Notes: generated by a model not told the origin, from the sequence alone. Shown: positions 24,172-34,411, numbered from the stretch's first letter. The stretch: 64,000 nucleotides of DNA from Enoplolaimus lenunculus (GCA_030248215.1 JASANG010003604.1:55157-119156), one strand, 5' to 3'. Numbers and translations: made by a program.

Positions 24172-25594
24172 TACAACAACAAGTACTGCTCACTCGTTCA
24201 ATATAAGATCCAAGCCGATCGTTCAACTCTTGCATTTCGCGTTTCTCTTTGTCACGTGACTCGATAATCGCAGACGCCGCGTTCGCACCCATCGCTGGCG
24301 ATATGCCACTCACTGAAGACGCGCCCATTTCAGAGACAATCTTTAGTATACGTCCGCCACCGCCAGCACCGCCTGAAAGAAGTAAAACACTGTCATTTGA
24401 TTGATTTAAAGGCACAATTAACCAGCTTCATGAACATGGTTTCACTACCGGACTAACGACTGTGTTTCAGAAAAACCCGCTAGATACATACGGCCGATTG
24501 TTTTCACAAAGTACAAGCCTAGCAAAAATTCGAAGCTTACAAAAACTAACTAAACAAACTAGACACATGAACTTATAATAATACGTGTGTAAGAGTTTTA
24601 CTGTCAGAATATTATCAGATTTTCTATTAATCTATAAGTAGTTTGTCGTTGAAAATCTGTCAAAAGATTCAAAATTTTAAATACACAATGTACAAATCGG
24701 CAGTCCATGGTTTTTTATCTCAAAATTAGGGGCCAATTGGCCCCTAAACACAAATTTTAGGGACCAATTTACGTATATATATTGAAATAAGCAAGTACTA
24801 AACCAGGTAGCGCCGCAGGCGTATTTCTGAAAAACAGCTTGTGAAAAAATTTTAGGGGACAATTGCCCCCCAACCCAAATTTCTAGGGGCCAATCGCCAA
24901 TTTTAGGGGCCATTTCCCCTAAATTGGCGAAAAAACTATGATCGGCACTGCTGAATATTTGACCAAAATCACTAAATACGTACGTACATCTTAAATTTTG
25001 TTTGTCTAAATTTTCTATCCAACAGCAAAACCAAAAATCTGTCTGAATTACTGTCAATTTACTTAAGCTCAGGCTTAAGCCTATAAAATAATAAAATCCT
25101 TCAGCCAATATTATACGTACGTACATCAATTACCATTATTTATGTCTTCGGCCAATGTATAGAACAGGACCGGAACAGTAGTAGTACAAGCATATTCCTA
25201 AGCCTAATCGTAAACCTAAGCGTATATAAAGATGGGCCTATTCCTGATACTACGTCTAAGCCTAAGCCTAAGCAAAAAAGTTAGTCTAAAACCTTAAACT
25301 GACTCAGTTACAGCGCCCCCCGGAACACGATCCGGCCCTGTTCTATACATGGGCCATGTCTTCTATAATCCTGGCTAGACTGTATATATGTGTGTAGAGA
25401 AGTTGTAAACAAGTATATATAACCGTGGTTCTAAAGACAGCTGCAACCCTATTCTAATCTAAACAAGTTAACTTTAGTTCACCTTTCGACGCACCAGATC
25501 CACTCGCACGTCCAGTTGTACGAAATCCTTCACGTGAGCTGATACTCGAATGATACTCGCTACTTTCATACGATTGCGTTGTTGTTGTTGCCAT
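12931..25594 (-). CDS. Cytoplasmic intermediate filament protein with lamin tail domain (13 exons, 588 aa)
   Basis: Coiled-coil subunit of cytoplasmic intermediate filaments. Exons: 25594-25483, 24372-24194, 23570-23359, 19091-18905, 18295-18200, 17530-17369, 16664-16539, 16222-16002, 15720-15653, 15069-14936, 14523-14416, 13556-13440, 12975-12931; all GT-AG with phases that join. Head: residues 1 to about 77, Ser/Gly rich, opening [17 protein letters not shown]. The rod opens with [19 protein letters not shown] (87-105) and closes [15 protein letters not shown] (418-432). That span is about 40 residues longer than in vimentin, i.e. the long coil 1B of lamins and protostome IFs. A lamin tail domain follows (about 470-582: [39 protein letters not shown]). 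The C-terminus [11 protein letters not shown] has no CaaX box, so it is not a lamin. Exon 10 uses an internal TTTCAG acceptor; the upstream TTTTTTCAG is out of phase. Several introns carry MITEs. Confidence 0.95.
13050..13176. mobile_element. TTAA MITE, partial copy
   Basis: In IF intron 12. Retains the CAAGTTGCAGCAGCAAATTG block and the right end AAAACTTGCACCTGTGAATA. The left terminus is decayed. Confidence 0.5.
13562..13612. repeat. (TAA)n microsatellite at the IF exon 12 acceptor
   Basis: Imperfect TAA/TAG repeats lie directly 5' (minus strand) of the acceptor CTACTGCAG, so on the transcript a TTA-rich run serves as the pyrimidine tract. Confidence 0.85.
13795..14170. other. IF intron 11 body, weak repeat signal
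   Basis: Opens ACAGGGTGTCTACGGACTAA, which resembles a transposon end, but I find no matching inverted end. Nothing else recognised. Confidence 0.25.
16307..16450. mobile_element. GGATGTGCCGAT repeat, copy 1
   Basis: In IF intron 7. Palindromic GTGCCGATTAATCGGCATCGG start. It shares TGAGTATCGGCA and GGAATGCTATCAATTT with 23882-24013 and 34412-34812. Confidence 0.6.
16861..17093. mobile_element. AGATGTCCGGG repeat, copy 1
   Basis: In IF intron 6. Begins AGATGTCCGGGAGCC and ends with the inverse GGCCAACGGGACATCT. It shares GCATTCGAGCAGATAGG and AAATGTTTTC with 33829-34250. Confidence 0.7.
18534..18880. mobile_element. GTCTGTTGGCTGGCAAC element, uninterrupted copy
   Basis: In IF intron 4. Aligns to both flanks of the composite at 21610-22411 (TGTCTGTTGGCTGGCAA, then TAGCATGAACAAATT and GGTTCTGTAAAGCTAAAC). 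It lacks the insert, so it represents the empty target site. Confidence 0.75.
20440..20724. mobile_element. TTAA-target MITE, copy 3
   Basis: In IF intron 3. Starts TTAAGCCCTTTTCACACGTG and has inverted GAACTTGCAGCTGCAA blocks. It ends near GGCTTTAG, a one-base-changed TTAA. Confidence 0.7.
21610..22411. mobile_element. CAGGGTGCAAAGCGGAA element, interrupted by another
   Basis: In IF intron 3. Left end CAGGGTGCAAAGCGGAACT, right end AATTCCGGTTGCACACTG. The halves align to 18534-18880 and 26342-26510 once the insert 21758-22148 is set aside. Confidence 0.75.
21758..22148 (+). mobile_element. CAGGGTGCAACCGGAA hAT-like MITE, inserted copy
   Basis: Ends are CAGGGTGCAACCGGAATT and its inverse AATTCCGGTTGCACCCTG, with CCGGAACCGG repeats next to them. 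Flanks CTGGCAAT and CCGGCAAT form an 8-bp target duplication with one change. An internal 65-codon frame recurs identically in the 22458 copy; it has no known domain and may simply reflect recent amplification. Confidence 0.85.
22458..22854 (+). mobile_element. CAGGGTGCAACCGGAA hAT-like MITE, sister copy
   Basis: Nearly identical to 21758-22148. Flanked by perfect ATTATTAC direct repeats (8 bp), the hAT signature. Left end changed to CAAGGTGCAACCGG. Confidence 0.85.
22855..23340. other. IF intron 3, 3' part
   Basis: A locally GC-richer patch at 22895-23060 (GGGGCCACGC, CACGCCCCTCCTG) may be an old G-rich element. No ends identified. Confidence 0.3.
23882..24013. mobile_element. GGATGTGCCGAT repeat, copy 2
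   Basis: In IF intron 2. GTGCCGATTAATCGGCATCG start, then GAGTATTTGGCATCGGCAC and GGAACGCTATCAATTTC, as in 16307-16450. Confidence 0.6.
24070..24182. repeat. (CAA)n tract beside the IF exon 2 donor
   Basis: Over 100 bp of CAA with CGA and AAA variants. On the transcript it is a GTT repeat starting some 12 nt after the exon 2 donor. Confidence 0.9.
24694..24953. mobile_element. GGGGCCAATTGG foldback repeat
   Basis: In IF intron 1. Inverted outer ends AATCGGCAGT and the inverse of GATCGGCACTGCTG. The body repeats TTAGGGGCCAATTGG-like blocks in both orientations. Single copy in the window. Confidence 0.55.
25150..25355 (+). mobile_element. CCTAAG MITE, type A, with perfect 8-bp target duplication
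   Basis: In IF intron 1. Flanked by ATGTCTTC on both sides (25142-25149, 25356-25363). Left end GGCCAATGTATAGAACAGG, right end CCTGTTCTATACATGGGCC. This copy fixes the element boundaries for the family. Confidence 0.9.
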
Positions 25595-26341
25595 GTTGTC
25601 GATTTCAAATTGTTTTGAAGTTGAATTTCAATTAACCCAAAACGGCACGTTTAATCCGCTTAGTCAATCAAGAGAGTAAATAGTTAACCTTGGAAATATA
25701 ACTTTTTCAACAGAACAAAAATCGCAATTCAGATCTTGTTGGAATGAGAGTAATACAAATTCAACGAATTAGACGTATTTAATTGCTGATCAAAATGAGA
25801 TACGCGAGCTGGGTAGATGGTGTGTTTGTGTCAAACAAATGTTTCCGATTAATCCGCAAATAGTAACGTTACTATTATATGCACTGTGCCCACTGCAAGT
25901 TAAGCAATATTAACAAGCTTAATTTGTTAAGTAGCTTAAAGCTAAATATACGTACGTATATTTATTTATTAGGGTAACAGGGCTCGACCGGATAAGTATT
26001 AGGTTTTACGGTAAAACTTAATACGAGAATACGAAGCACGTACACCGGTATATTTATGTCGTAGTTTAATGCACTATTCAGGCCGATTACTAAATAACAC
26101 AAGCCGATCTGCTATTCTGAGCAAATAGCAGTTTGGCATAAGCCAAATAGCGAATATATATGTATGTATATATTATATATTACATATATACGTTATGAAG
26201 CCGTTCGCATCTTTCAGGAAAAAGAACGGGGCACTGAATATACTGTTTACTTAGAATTGGCCATCAAAAGTTGAATCAACAGTGTTTCAACTCTAGTTCC
26301 TTATTAGTATTAAATATTAAGAAAATCACAACACTCAATAA
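25595..26341. other. 5' flank of the IF gene
   Basis: No TATA or initiator I would defend. 26075-26160 is a fragment of the GGCCAATCTGC family (CTATTCTGAGCAAATAGCAG). The rest is AT-rich. Confidence 0.35.
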
Positions 26342-26510
26342 CAGGGTGCAAAGCGGAACTGGATTATACCGGAAATCGGAATCAAAACAGCAAATTAAAC
26401 CGGAATCGAAATCGGAACTACAAACTTTGTGACTATACCGATAATTTGCATAATCAAGCATAATATTGATTTAGGGTGTCTATCGGAATCGGAATTCCGA
26501 TTACACCCTG
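26342..26510. mobile_element. CAGGGTGCAAAGCGGAA element, short deletion derivative
   Basis: Left end CAGGGTGCAAAGCGGAACT, right end AATTCCGATTACACCCTG. Flanks CTCAATAA and CTCAAAAG resemble an 8-bp duplication. The interior GCATAATATTGATTTAGGG is shared with the longer copies. Confidence 0.75.
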
Positions 26511-26946
26511 CTCAAAAGTATATTAGCAAAAGGCATGCTGTATTTTACGTAAAACGTAAGTACATCTACAGCATGGTCGTATGTAACCAAGAGAGAGATA
26601 GAGGATATATCGCCCTGAAAATTTTAGCAAACTCTAAACCGGCACTTTTAGACTGCCGAATAGCTTGCAAAAGACCAAAACCGTTTTTACGCACACAAAA
26701 ACTTTTGGACGATGTTATTTCATCCCAAAATAAAATTGCTAAGCCCCTGATATACAGTGACTACACAATTACGCACCAAACCAAAACCCTCTTACGTCAC
26801 GGGACTGCAGTACACTGCTTCACAATAGGCAATATATACTTTCATTGTGCTTATACAGAAAAAAACAGACAATAACAACACAATGGAAATAAAAACTCGC
26901 AATCTAATTCGGCGTTTACACCAAATCCGTACGTACATATCTATAT

Positions 26947-27010
26947 ATGGGTATCGCAATTCGTCGCACGACAACTTGTAATCCAAAATTTCATCGATTC
27001 GACAATTCAA
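26947..27010. repeat. CGACAATTCGTCGC repeat, copy 1
   Basis: CAATTCGTCGCACGACAACT followed by ATCGATTCGACAATTC. Related blocks lie at 47585-47690. No clear boundaries. Confidence 0.4.
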
Positions 27011-27077
27011 CACATCATTATGCTATAGCCTAGGCTACGCATAGGATTATGCTTAAATTTGGTCATAGGATTTAAGA

Positions 27078-27520
27078 CAGGGTAAAAAACCGAAATTACA
27101 ACGTACCGGGACCGGAAGATGAAAAATACATCACCACCGAAAGTTCATTTTTGCTTTTTCGCTGCATTAATTAGTGAAATAACCTTAGTCAAAGATAGGT
27201 ATTCACAATGCCGGAGCAGGCAGGGGTCAGGGCTCCCCCAAATTCCAGGGTGGGGGCACCCAAACTTGCGAGCGAAACGAGGGAGAAGTCAGACGCATTT
27301 TAAAACTTAAGCGGTTTTGTTTCAACCGGTTAGGGTGGGTCCCTTAAACGGCGGGGCCCCTCAATTGGGGGTATGTGGGGTAACTGATCCGGCCCTGGGT
27401 ATTCACTTAGTCTGCTGTATTTTAAATATTCCTTATCCATGGAAGGGAAATCCATCTTCGATGGCTCATTTTCGCTGATTTCAAGGTTTATATACTATAC
27501 TAATTAACTGTATTTTAGTT
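27078..27520 (+). mobile_element. CAGGGT...CCGGAA hAT-like element, interrupted
   Basis: Diverged copy of the 21758 family (GAAATAACCTTAGTC, CTGCTGTATTTTAAAT). It is split by the G-rich element at 27207-27398. The right end is not clear. Confidence 0.6.
27207..27398. mobile_element. G-rich foldback repeat (GGAGCAG family), copy 2
   Basis: Sits between perfect GTATTCAC direct repeats (27199-27206 and 27399-27406). That gives an 8-bp target duplication and an exact insertion point inside another element. Confidence 0.8.
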
Positions 27521-27727
27521 TTATCGTCACAAATTGAACAAGTGGCTTAGTCAGCCACAATACCGACAACCAATCGGCGTTGGTTTTACATCACTGTTGT
27601 TCATGTGTAAATCACAATAGCCAATTAACTTAAACCAAACTGCTATTTTGACAAGAGGGCAGCTCTTACATAACGAAATGGCAGGTCAACGTAAACAGAC
27701 TTCCAACAGAACCTAAATTTAGCCACA

Positions 27728-28104
27728 ACAGGAACAACCGGAATTGAATTTCTTTACAGGAACCGCAATGTGAAATAATTTTCATTATCAAATTACTGCT
27801 GGAGTTTTAAGAAACCTGCCAAAAAATTACTTCAGCGACGAATTATCAGCTATTTCATCACCAAGTTCTGACAAAACACAACACAATTGGACACAGTTTA
27901 TTAACAAAATTGAAGTAATTGAAAAACCTCTCTTGTCAAAATAACCATTTTTAACGGCAAAGTTTTCCCAATATTTAAACGATCGGACAAAATTTGCCTG
28001 AAAACCGTACAACTTCCGGTTTTTGCATCTTTGAATACAGAATGCACGAACCAAAACAGAACAAACAGGAATTGAATTTTTGCACGAATTCCGGTTGAAC
28101 CCTG
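27728..28104 (+). mobile_element. CCGGAA hAT-like element, variant copy
   Basis: Left end CAGGAACAACCGGAATTG, right end AATTCCGGTTGAACCCTG. The interior is diverged. Confidence 0.6.
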
Positions 28105-28777
28105 GTTATAATACGTATATACACTTATATATTTCCAAATGTTTCAAGTTTGAAAACATTGCATTCGTAGAAAAATTCCACAAAAAACATACAACCAACT
28201 ACCAAACAAGAACTCGTCAAACCGTTACATGAAACACAGCTATAAACCAGCACATATGAAAAATACTCGTACGCGGAAGCAAAACATAATATTCAAACGC
28301 TAACAAAACAGATACACAATATATAAATATATACATCTATACAGACATTGCATAGAAACGTTTCGTAAATACTTCTCACCGACAGCCAGGCGAATTTACA
28401 CGCATTTAGTATCAAAATACACAACACAGATGCGAGCGAGCATAAACTATAACGCTAAAACATTAATATTGCGAAAGTTTTTTCGTACACACAATATGGT
28501 ACACATAATATTATGCATCTTACACGTGTATAAAAATACTGCTCATCATAGCTGACTAACTGTTGTTCGAACAATGCAAGTCAAAACGATGAACCGAGAC
28601 GGGAACCTGGCGAAGTCGCAGCATCCTTCCCAAACCGTATTCATTGCGTGATGTCATGTTGAAGACACAGCTTTATTGATTTATGGTTAACGATTTGTCA
28701 ACTATATTTTATACCTCAAAAGTTTAGTAGTTTTTTTCGATGCCACCGGCCCTCATATTAATTCAAATTTGAAGGAA
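28105..28777. other. AT-rich intergenic stretch
   Basis: No repeat ends, tandem arrays or coding frames recognised in about 670 bp. Confidence 0.4.
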
Positions 28778-29036
28778 TGTCGTAAGCCAATGTGCAATTA
28801 TTCTGAGCAAATAGCAGTTTGACCTAGGCCAAGTAATGATTGTTACGTGTCGCAAGAGAACAGTGACGTACCAACGGTGATTGGTTAACGGTAGTGTGTC
28901 TGTTCAAATATAATCAAACCTGATTGGAATATAAGTTCTGTATCAGTTTAGCTCAGGCCAAATTGCTATTACTTAAAGTAGCAGATTGACTTTGACCAAC
29001 TAGCAATTGACCAAAATAACAGATTGGCCTACGACA
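28778..29036. mobile_element. TGTCGTAAGCCAAT MITE, copy 1
   Basis: Left end TGTCGTAAGCCAAT, right end AGATTGGCCTACGACA, a clear inverted pair. The interior CTGAGCAAATAGCAGTTTG is shared with 29767-30019 and 26075-26160. Confidence 0.7.
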
Positions 29037-29322
29037 GGAACACAGCTGCATGTTGCACTTGCAACAACATATATATTTAAGTTACACTAACAGCAGCGCA
29101 GCCTGATTAAAAACACGCACGGAAGTTACAGAGCTTCAAGGATTTGCCTCTGTCGTCATGATTCGAAAACATTGCTGCCTGTCTAGTGTCTACTGCAGAT
29201 TACCAACGTACGTACAAAACAAAACAACCACAGACAAAATTCAAAGCCGTGCTATCAACATTACGTATTGTTTTTAAAACCAAGACCATCGTTTGCATTT
29301 TGCAATGACTACGTAGTCATTG

Positions 29323-29712
29323 CAGTGTGGAACCGAATCCACATTTTGACCGAAACAGAATCCATTGCTAATTTGCCGAATCCCAATTTGAATCTTGCAA
29401 TGTATATTGCAAATTTCAGATATTTAATTTGTTTCAGAATGTCAACGCTGTGCCTGCCAGCTGTATAATTTTTAAATGGCAATAATTTCGCGCCCGACCT
29501 CAGTTGTGAGAATATTTGTGCCCTAAAATTGTTTTATGAAAAATTATTTTAAATTTTTATTGTTTAAAAATGAGAAACATAATTCCGAACATTGTTTGGC
29601 TCGGCTTTAGGATACGGCTTTTTCACAACCGAATCCGAATCTGGTTTTTTGCCGCATCCGAAACTTTGTTGCCACCCTGATTTATTGAATCCGAAACTTT
29701 GTTGCCACCCTG
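29323..29712. mobile_element. CAGGGTGGCAACAAAG element, copy 2, with duplicated right end
   Basis: Left end CAGTGTGGAACCGAATCC; right end CTTTGTTGCCACCCTG at 29679. The last roughly 25 bp plus TGATTTATTGA are repeated once more to 29712. Confidence 0.7.
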
Positions 29713-29766
29713 ATTTATTGATCAATCAACTTGAATTATAAAACGAAGTACGTATATTATAAGTAT

Positions 29767-30019
29767 ATCATAAGCCATTTTGCTTTTCATTCAGGCCAAT
29801 TTAGTTACTGGGCTAGGCCAATCTGCTATTCTGAGCAAACAGCAGTTTTTCGAAGATTTATATGAATAGCATTAAACATATGTATAACCACCGCTGATTG
29901 GTTGTCGGGTTATATCAGATCAAGTGAATGAATATATATATTTGATTGGACATTCAGCTTAACAGAACTTGAGCCTAGGCCGATTATAATTGACCTGAAT
30001 AGTAGATTGACCTCCGACA
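29767..30019. mobile_element. TGTCGTAAGCCAAT MITE, copy 2
   Basis: Starts near CATAAGCCATTTTGC and ends TAGATTGACCTCCGACA. Central CTATTCTGAGCAAACAGCAG as in copy 1; termini more diverged. Confidence 0.55.
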
Positions 30020-30708
30020 TTAATTTGTTTGTAAAAAATTTCGATATAAGACAATAACAGTTTGGGAGCAACATTTTGGATTTAAGCAGCAGTTTCAAGT
30101 TACAGACGGGTTGTAAAAAATGCCGGAACCGGAATACCGGCTGCACTTTTACCTATTCAAGATATATATTATTATTATACTTATATGTATATCAAGTAAT
30201 ATATTCTAATGTAATGTTTTGTACACTGTTATATATAAATCAATTTGAGTCGAGCAAAATATATGTTTACTGAATAATATTTAATATATGCAATTATGAA
30301 TTTTGCAGTTTACAATTATTTCCAGAAACTTGCTGACAGAACATCACACTACGTGTTACGTAGATTTTGCTTAATCTGCTGAAATGGTTGAACCTAAAAC
30401 ATACGAAAAAGAACAAATAAAATGTTACGTATACAGATTCGCTAGTAATAGTTATTTTATTGCTTACAGAGAAATTTTTGGTAACAGGTATTTTCAACAG
30501 TTCGGTTTCGGTTCCCGTATTTTGTAAATTCGGTTACACTATTATATGTCTGTTGCACAGAACATGTTATTCATGTTTCTATAATTTTCATGACATATAA
30601 GAAATATGTGCTTAGAAGGACTGATACGTATAAAAGCATCGGCTATTATGAAACTTACCAGAACAGTAGACAAATTTGGTGCATGTATGCAATAAGATCG
30701 ATGGAGAT
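30020..30708. other. Intergenic with one hAT-end fragment
   Basis: 30110-30148 (ATGCCGGAACCGGAATACCG) is a right-end fragment of the CCGGAA family. The rest is AT-rich with no supported gene. Confidence 0.4.
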
Positions 30709-30870
30709 GGCCAATATTTTAGGGTCGTAACAGTAGATTAAGCATATTCCTTAATTTAAGCGTTGTAAAGTGTGCGTATTCCCAAGCCTCATCAAAAAAC
30801 GTAGTCTAGAATCTAAGCTTACTTCTTTACAAACCCACCAAAAACAGAGGCGGCCCTAAAAGTAACATGA
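30709..30870 (+). mobile_element. CCTAAG MITE, type C
   Basis: Left end GGCCAATATTTTAGGGTCG, right end CGGCCCTAAAAGTAACATG. Contains CTAGAATCTAAGC. The internal repeats are largely decayed. Confidence 0.7.
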
Positions 30871-32828
30871 ACCGTATGTACTGACTGATTATAAAAACAA
30901 GTTGAATTAAATTGGAATATCAGTTGCACAATTCTATTAAATATGCAAAAATATCACAGTAAATAATGCTACATCGAGTGAGAACAGAACCATGGTGCGC
31001 GACGCAAAAGACTCTGTGTATCACAAAGAGCACCGCTTACTGATGAGTAAGTGTAAAACATGTGTCGGGTATTACGCAGTCAAAAGTTTCAATTGCTTCT
31101 GTTGCGAAATAAAAATGAATCAATCCAAGTCTGACCAAGCACAGACACTACACTACAAACAACTGCGGTTGTTTACATATATACGTACTTGTTCGATGAC
31201 TGTACCTGCGCATAGAAAAACAAAATAAATTGCGTATTTCAAATCGCTGCTGCAGGAAACTTAAACAATTAAGGATCTACCGTCTAAGCAGCGCATTAGC
31301 TGAGAATTTACCAGTGACTAATTTGGTACGGACGAATAATAGGCAGAATATGGGGAAATGGGCAGTTTGTATTATATCTATGCGCTAATTGGGATAAACA
31401 AAATTTTCAGGCAACAATTCAAAAATTTGTTTGCCAGTGCGCAACTATACTGTTTTCAAAAACCAATTTCCTTAAGCCTAATTCAACTTTTTTTAAAAGT
31501 ATGGCTTTGTGAAAAATGAATACCGACCTAAATCGTTCTATTATACAGTCCTCTAAAAGGTCTGGGATGGAAGTCTCTGCCTTGCTGTTTGGCAGGTCCG
31601 GGCCTCGGTTATTTGGAACCGAGACAAGAGGTCAAGGATTCAGCAAAACTATTCCTATATTGTTGAAGTGATGTCTGATAAAATAAATTTCGCAGTGAAT
31701 CTTAAATTTTATAGTTACGCAATAATAATAAAAGATATTTCAAAAAACCCAAAAAAAGTGAAAACGAAAATTGCGAAAGAAATTTAAAAGCGTAATTTTT
31801 TCCGGTGATGGCCACAAATTATAGCAACAAATTACTTTACTATCACGATGACCTAATGAAATACCTGTTTTCGTTTGACAGAAAAACGTTGCCGCAAGAC
31901 AGGACGACCGAGTATCCAGAATTTTCATTAACTTTACGTTTGGTGTTACAGCTAAGTTGTTATGATATGAAACGCTCTATAAACTAAGCTGAGGCATAGT
32001 CATGTTGCTAACAGTGCATCAGTCAGTCCAAAATCCAAACATCGCCGACAGCCAACAGAACGGATAGAGCTAGCACATCGACCATAGAAAAGCTACTCTA
32101 GTAGCTAGCTATAATCAGGAAAACTTCTTTACATCATTGGTACCGTAATCTCAAATATCTATCCCATATTCGCAAATGTGTATAGCATCTAGCAACAGTT
32201 AGGAATTGATTTTAAATTCATTAGCTGTTGCAGTTTATTGAACTCAAAACTGTAACAAACGTTGAGTAAATCATATGCGAAAAAGTGCTGAATATTGGAG
32301 CCTCAGTATTCACTGGTTCGACATTTACAAGATAGTCCGTATTCCTAAATGTGTGAAGGACCAATTATCAGCTATGATTGGTATTTAAACTGCCGAATCG
32401 GTGTCGGGTGAGTTTTAAACATCAGCACTTTATTGAGGCCCTAAGTTTATACGTCGTTGGTAATTGCAAATGCGTATTTTCTTGTCGACCAATTTCATGT
32501 GGCTTGCGTAGCGGCATGAAGCTAAAAAGTAATACTGGTATCCTGCAACATCGTTGTCAGGCAGAAAGCTTATCTCATATTCGCAAAACAAAAACATAAT
32601 TATCGACTTGATGGTTCAGAAGGGCTGGGTTGCAGAAACATGAGTTAAATTGATCTTTAATCTAAGTGCTAGTTCTCTACGTTTGTGCCAATTCAGAGAT
32701 TTCCAATAGCAGGGTCTTGTCTGTTTCAAAATTCTTCTCTGACCAGTGTAAACGATATAAATCCTCGTCAGTATGGACCCAGAAATTTACGTAGCTAAAC
32801 GGTACCGTCACGTGTAATGGTACAAGTC
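30871..32828. other. Intergenic with exon-like open frames
   Basis: 30992-31045 opens MVRDAKDSVYHKEHRLLM from a good ATG context (ACCATGG) and meets a strong donor (ATGA/GTAAGTG), so it could be a 5' exon. 31808-31987 encodes MATNYSNKLLYYHDDLMKYL and continues to a stop. Neither is recognised. 32130-32360 has an ATATTCGCAAATGTGTATAG repeat related to 39432-39658. Confidence 0.25.
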
Positions 32829-33035
32829 GTAAACCCTATTCACACGTGCAAGGCTTTGCAGCGAGATCTCGCAGCTGCGACAAGCACGAAATGATTGTAG
32901 CTGCAAGTATTTGCAGACGAACATTCCGCTTAGCCAATCAAACTGCAGCTGCAAGAGCTTCATTGCTGCTTTGTGTCCAAACTTGCGCGCGGCAAGTTTT
33001 TTCTGCAAAAACTTGCACGTGTGAATATTGCTTAA
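32829..33035. mobile_element. TTAA-target MITE, copy 4
   Basis: Left flank GTAA, right flank TTAA. Termini ACCCTATTCACACGTGCAAG and the inverse of CTTGCACGTGTGAATATTGC, with CAGCTGCAA blocks inside. Confidence 0.75.
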
Positions 33036-33828
33036 AGAATTGTTTGTAAACGGTAATAACCATTTCAGTATTTCCTGCCTAGCAGAGATGGGCGGTTTCG
33101 GTCAAAAAAGCTGCACTTTATTCGCACTGCGCGTACAAAACTTGATTTTGATGTTACTGGATAAGCAAGAGGTTCAACTTAAGTACATACATAGACCCCA
33201 CAGTGAAGTTCGGTACTAAACTTAAAGGTATTAATAGTACGTAGGTTTACGTTGCTTCGCTCGCGATATTTTCTTCAAATCATGTTTACGTAACGAACAA
33301 TTTGGTTTGGCCCAGCTACCCAGCCCGCTAACAATTTAGGGGACCTAATAAAAAACTCCGAAATTGCTCTCTGAGCCGACTAAGAAAGCGTGACGAATCT
33401 CATATATCAAGCCAAAAATTTAGATGCGTCTCTTCTGGGAGGATGCGGCCCCATAATCCAACTCTCTCGGTATGCCACTGATAGGTAATAGGTGACGGCA
33501 CTGACTGTACAACGGACGAAAACCTTGAGCACTCTAAAATACATCAAAAAATGAATTATTTTAACATGTACAATATCTGATTCCTGTTCCGGTAAAGAAT
33601 TCAATATCTGGATTTGGTACCCGTTAAATTAATTTCCGGTAGAGCCCTGGACGCAACATAAAGCACGCTAAAAATGCAGCAAAAAATATAAATTTTTTTA
33701 ACATACAATATCTGTGTGATAAGTTGGGCATGCTAGGGTACCACGGTTTTAAGTTCTGAGTTCTCAGCAGCTAAAAATTAGGAACGTTTTCAGGTATAAC
33801 GTCTGTAATGCATATATCATTCTATTTA
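33036..33828. other. Intergenic repeat fragments
   Basis: 33085-33112 is half of the GGGATGGGCGGTCTCGG palindrome family (compare 41189-41247). 33580-33650 has CCGGTAAAGAATTCAATATC, shared with 37305-37360. No gene. Confidence 0.35.
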
Positions 33829-34250
33829 CCCGGAGCCTGAATTTTTATTATGAAAACCCGGAGTCGCGCCCGCAAATTGCAATGGCAAAATTCGGACCCG
33901 GAAAATTTGGCAAAAACGCCTGGACCTGGATGCAAGTGTAATATTTGCCAGTATTCTCAGCTGTGTTTAGCGCCTCTTACCAGTTACTATACACCATATA
34001 ACTTTTTGGTTAATAAAGAGTGGGCTTAAAAATTAATTTTTGGTTGAAATTAGATTCACAATTAGTTCTGATTCCGATAAGAAATTTAAAATTCTGTAAC
34101 ATGAATTATTCAGTTTCCATTCCTTGTGAAGCCGTTTTAGCAACTTTTTCCATTTAGCATTCGAGCGGATAGGTAAATGTTTTCCTGGTACCTTCCATGA
34201 TGCCGTATAGCCCGGCCCCGGCACCCTCTGGCTCCGGCCCCGGACATCCC
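33829..34250. mobile_element. AGATGTCCGGG repeat, copy 2 (longer)
   Basis: Left part ACCCGGAGCCTGAATTT, right end CCGGCCCCGGACATCCCT. Shares GCATTCGAGCGGATAGG and AAATGTTTTC with 16861-17093. Confidence 0.65.
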
Positions 34251-34411
34251 TAATATATATTTATGTGTATGTACAAAAATTGGAGAGAGATGTTCAATCA
34301 AATATTTTCATGAAATAAGACTCAAACTAATTTGTCGTAGTTTTTTTATAACAAAAGCTAAACATAATCCAAATTTTATAAAGAAAGCCATGCATTTATA
34401 TCTCAATCTAT

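Noticed and set aside
24050-24190. Cysteine-rich minus-strand extension of IF exon 2
   Set aside because: It is the translated (GTT)n microsatellite after a good donor, hence intronic.
31550-31640. Possible structured RNA (GGTCTGGGATGGAAG ... CCTCGGTTATTTGGAACCGAG)
   Set aside because: A short stem exists, but it matches no RNA family I can name (5S, tRNA and snRNA were considered).
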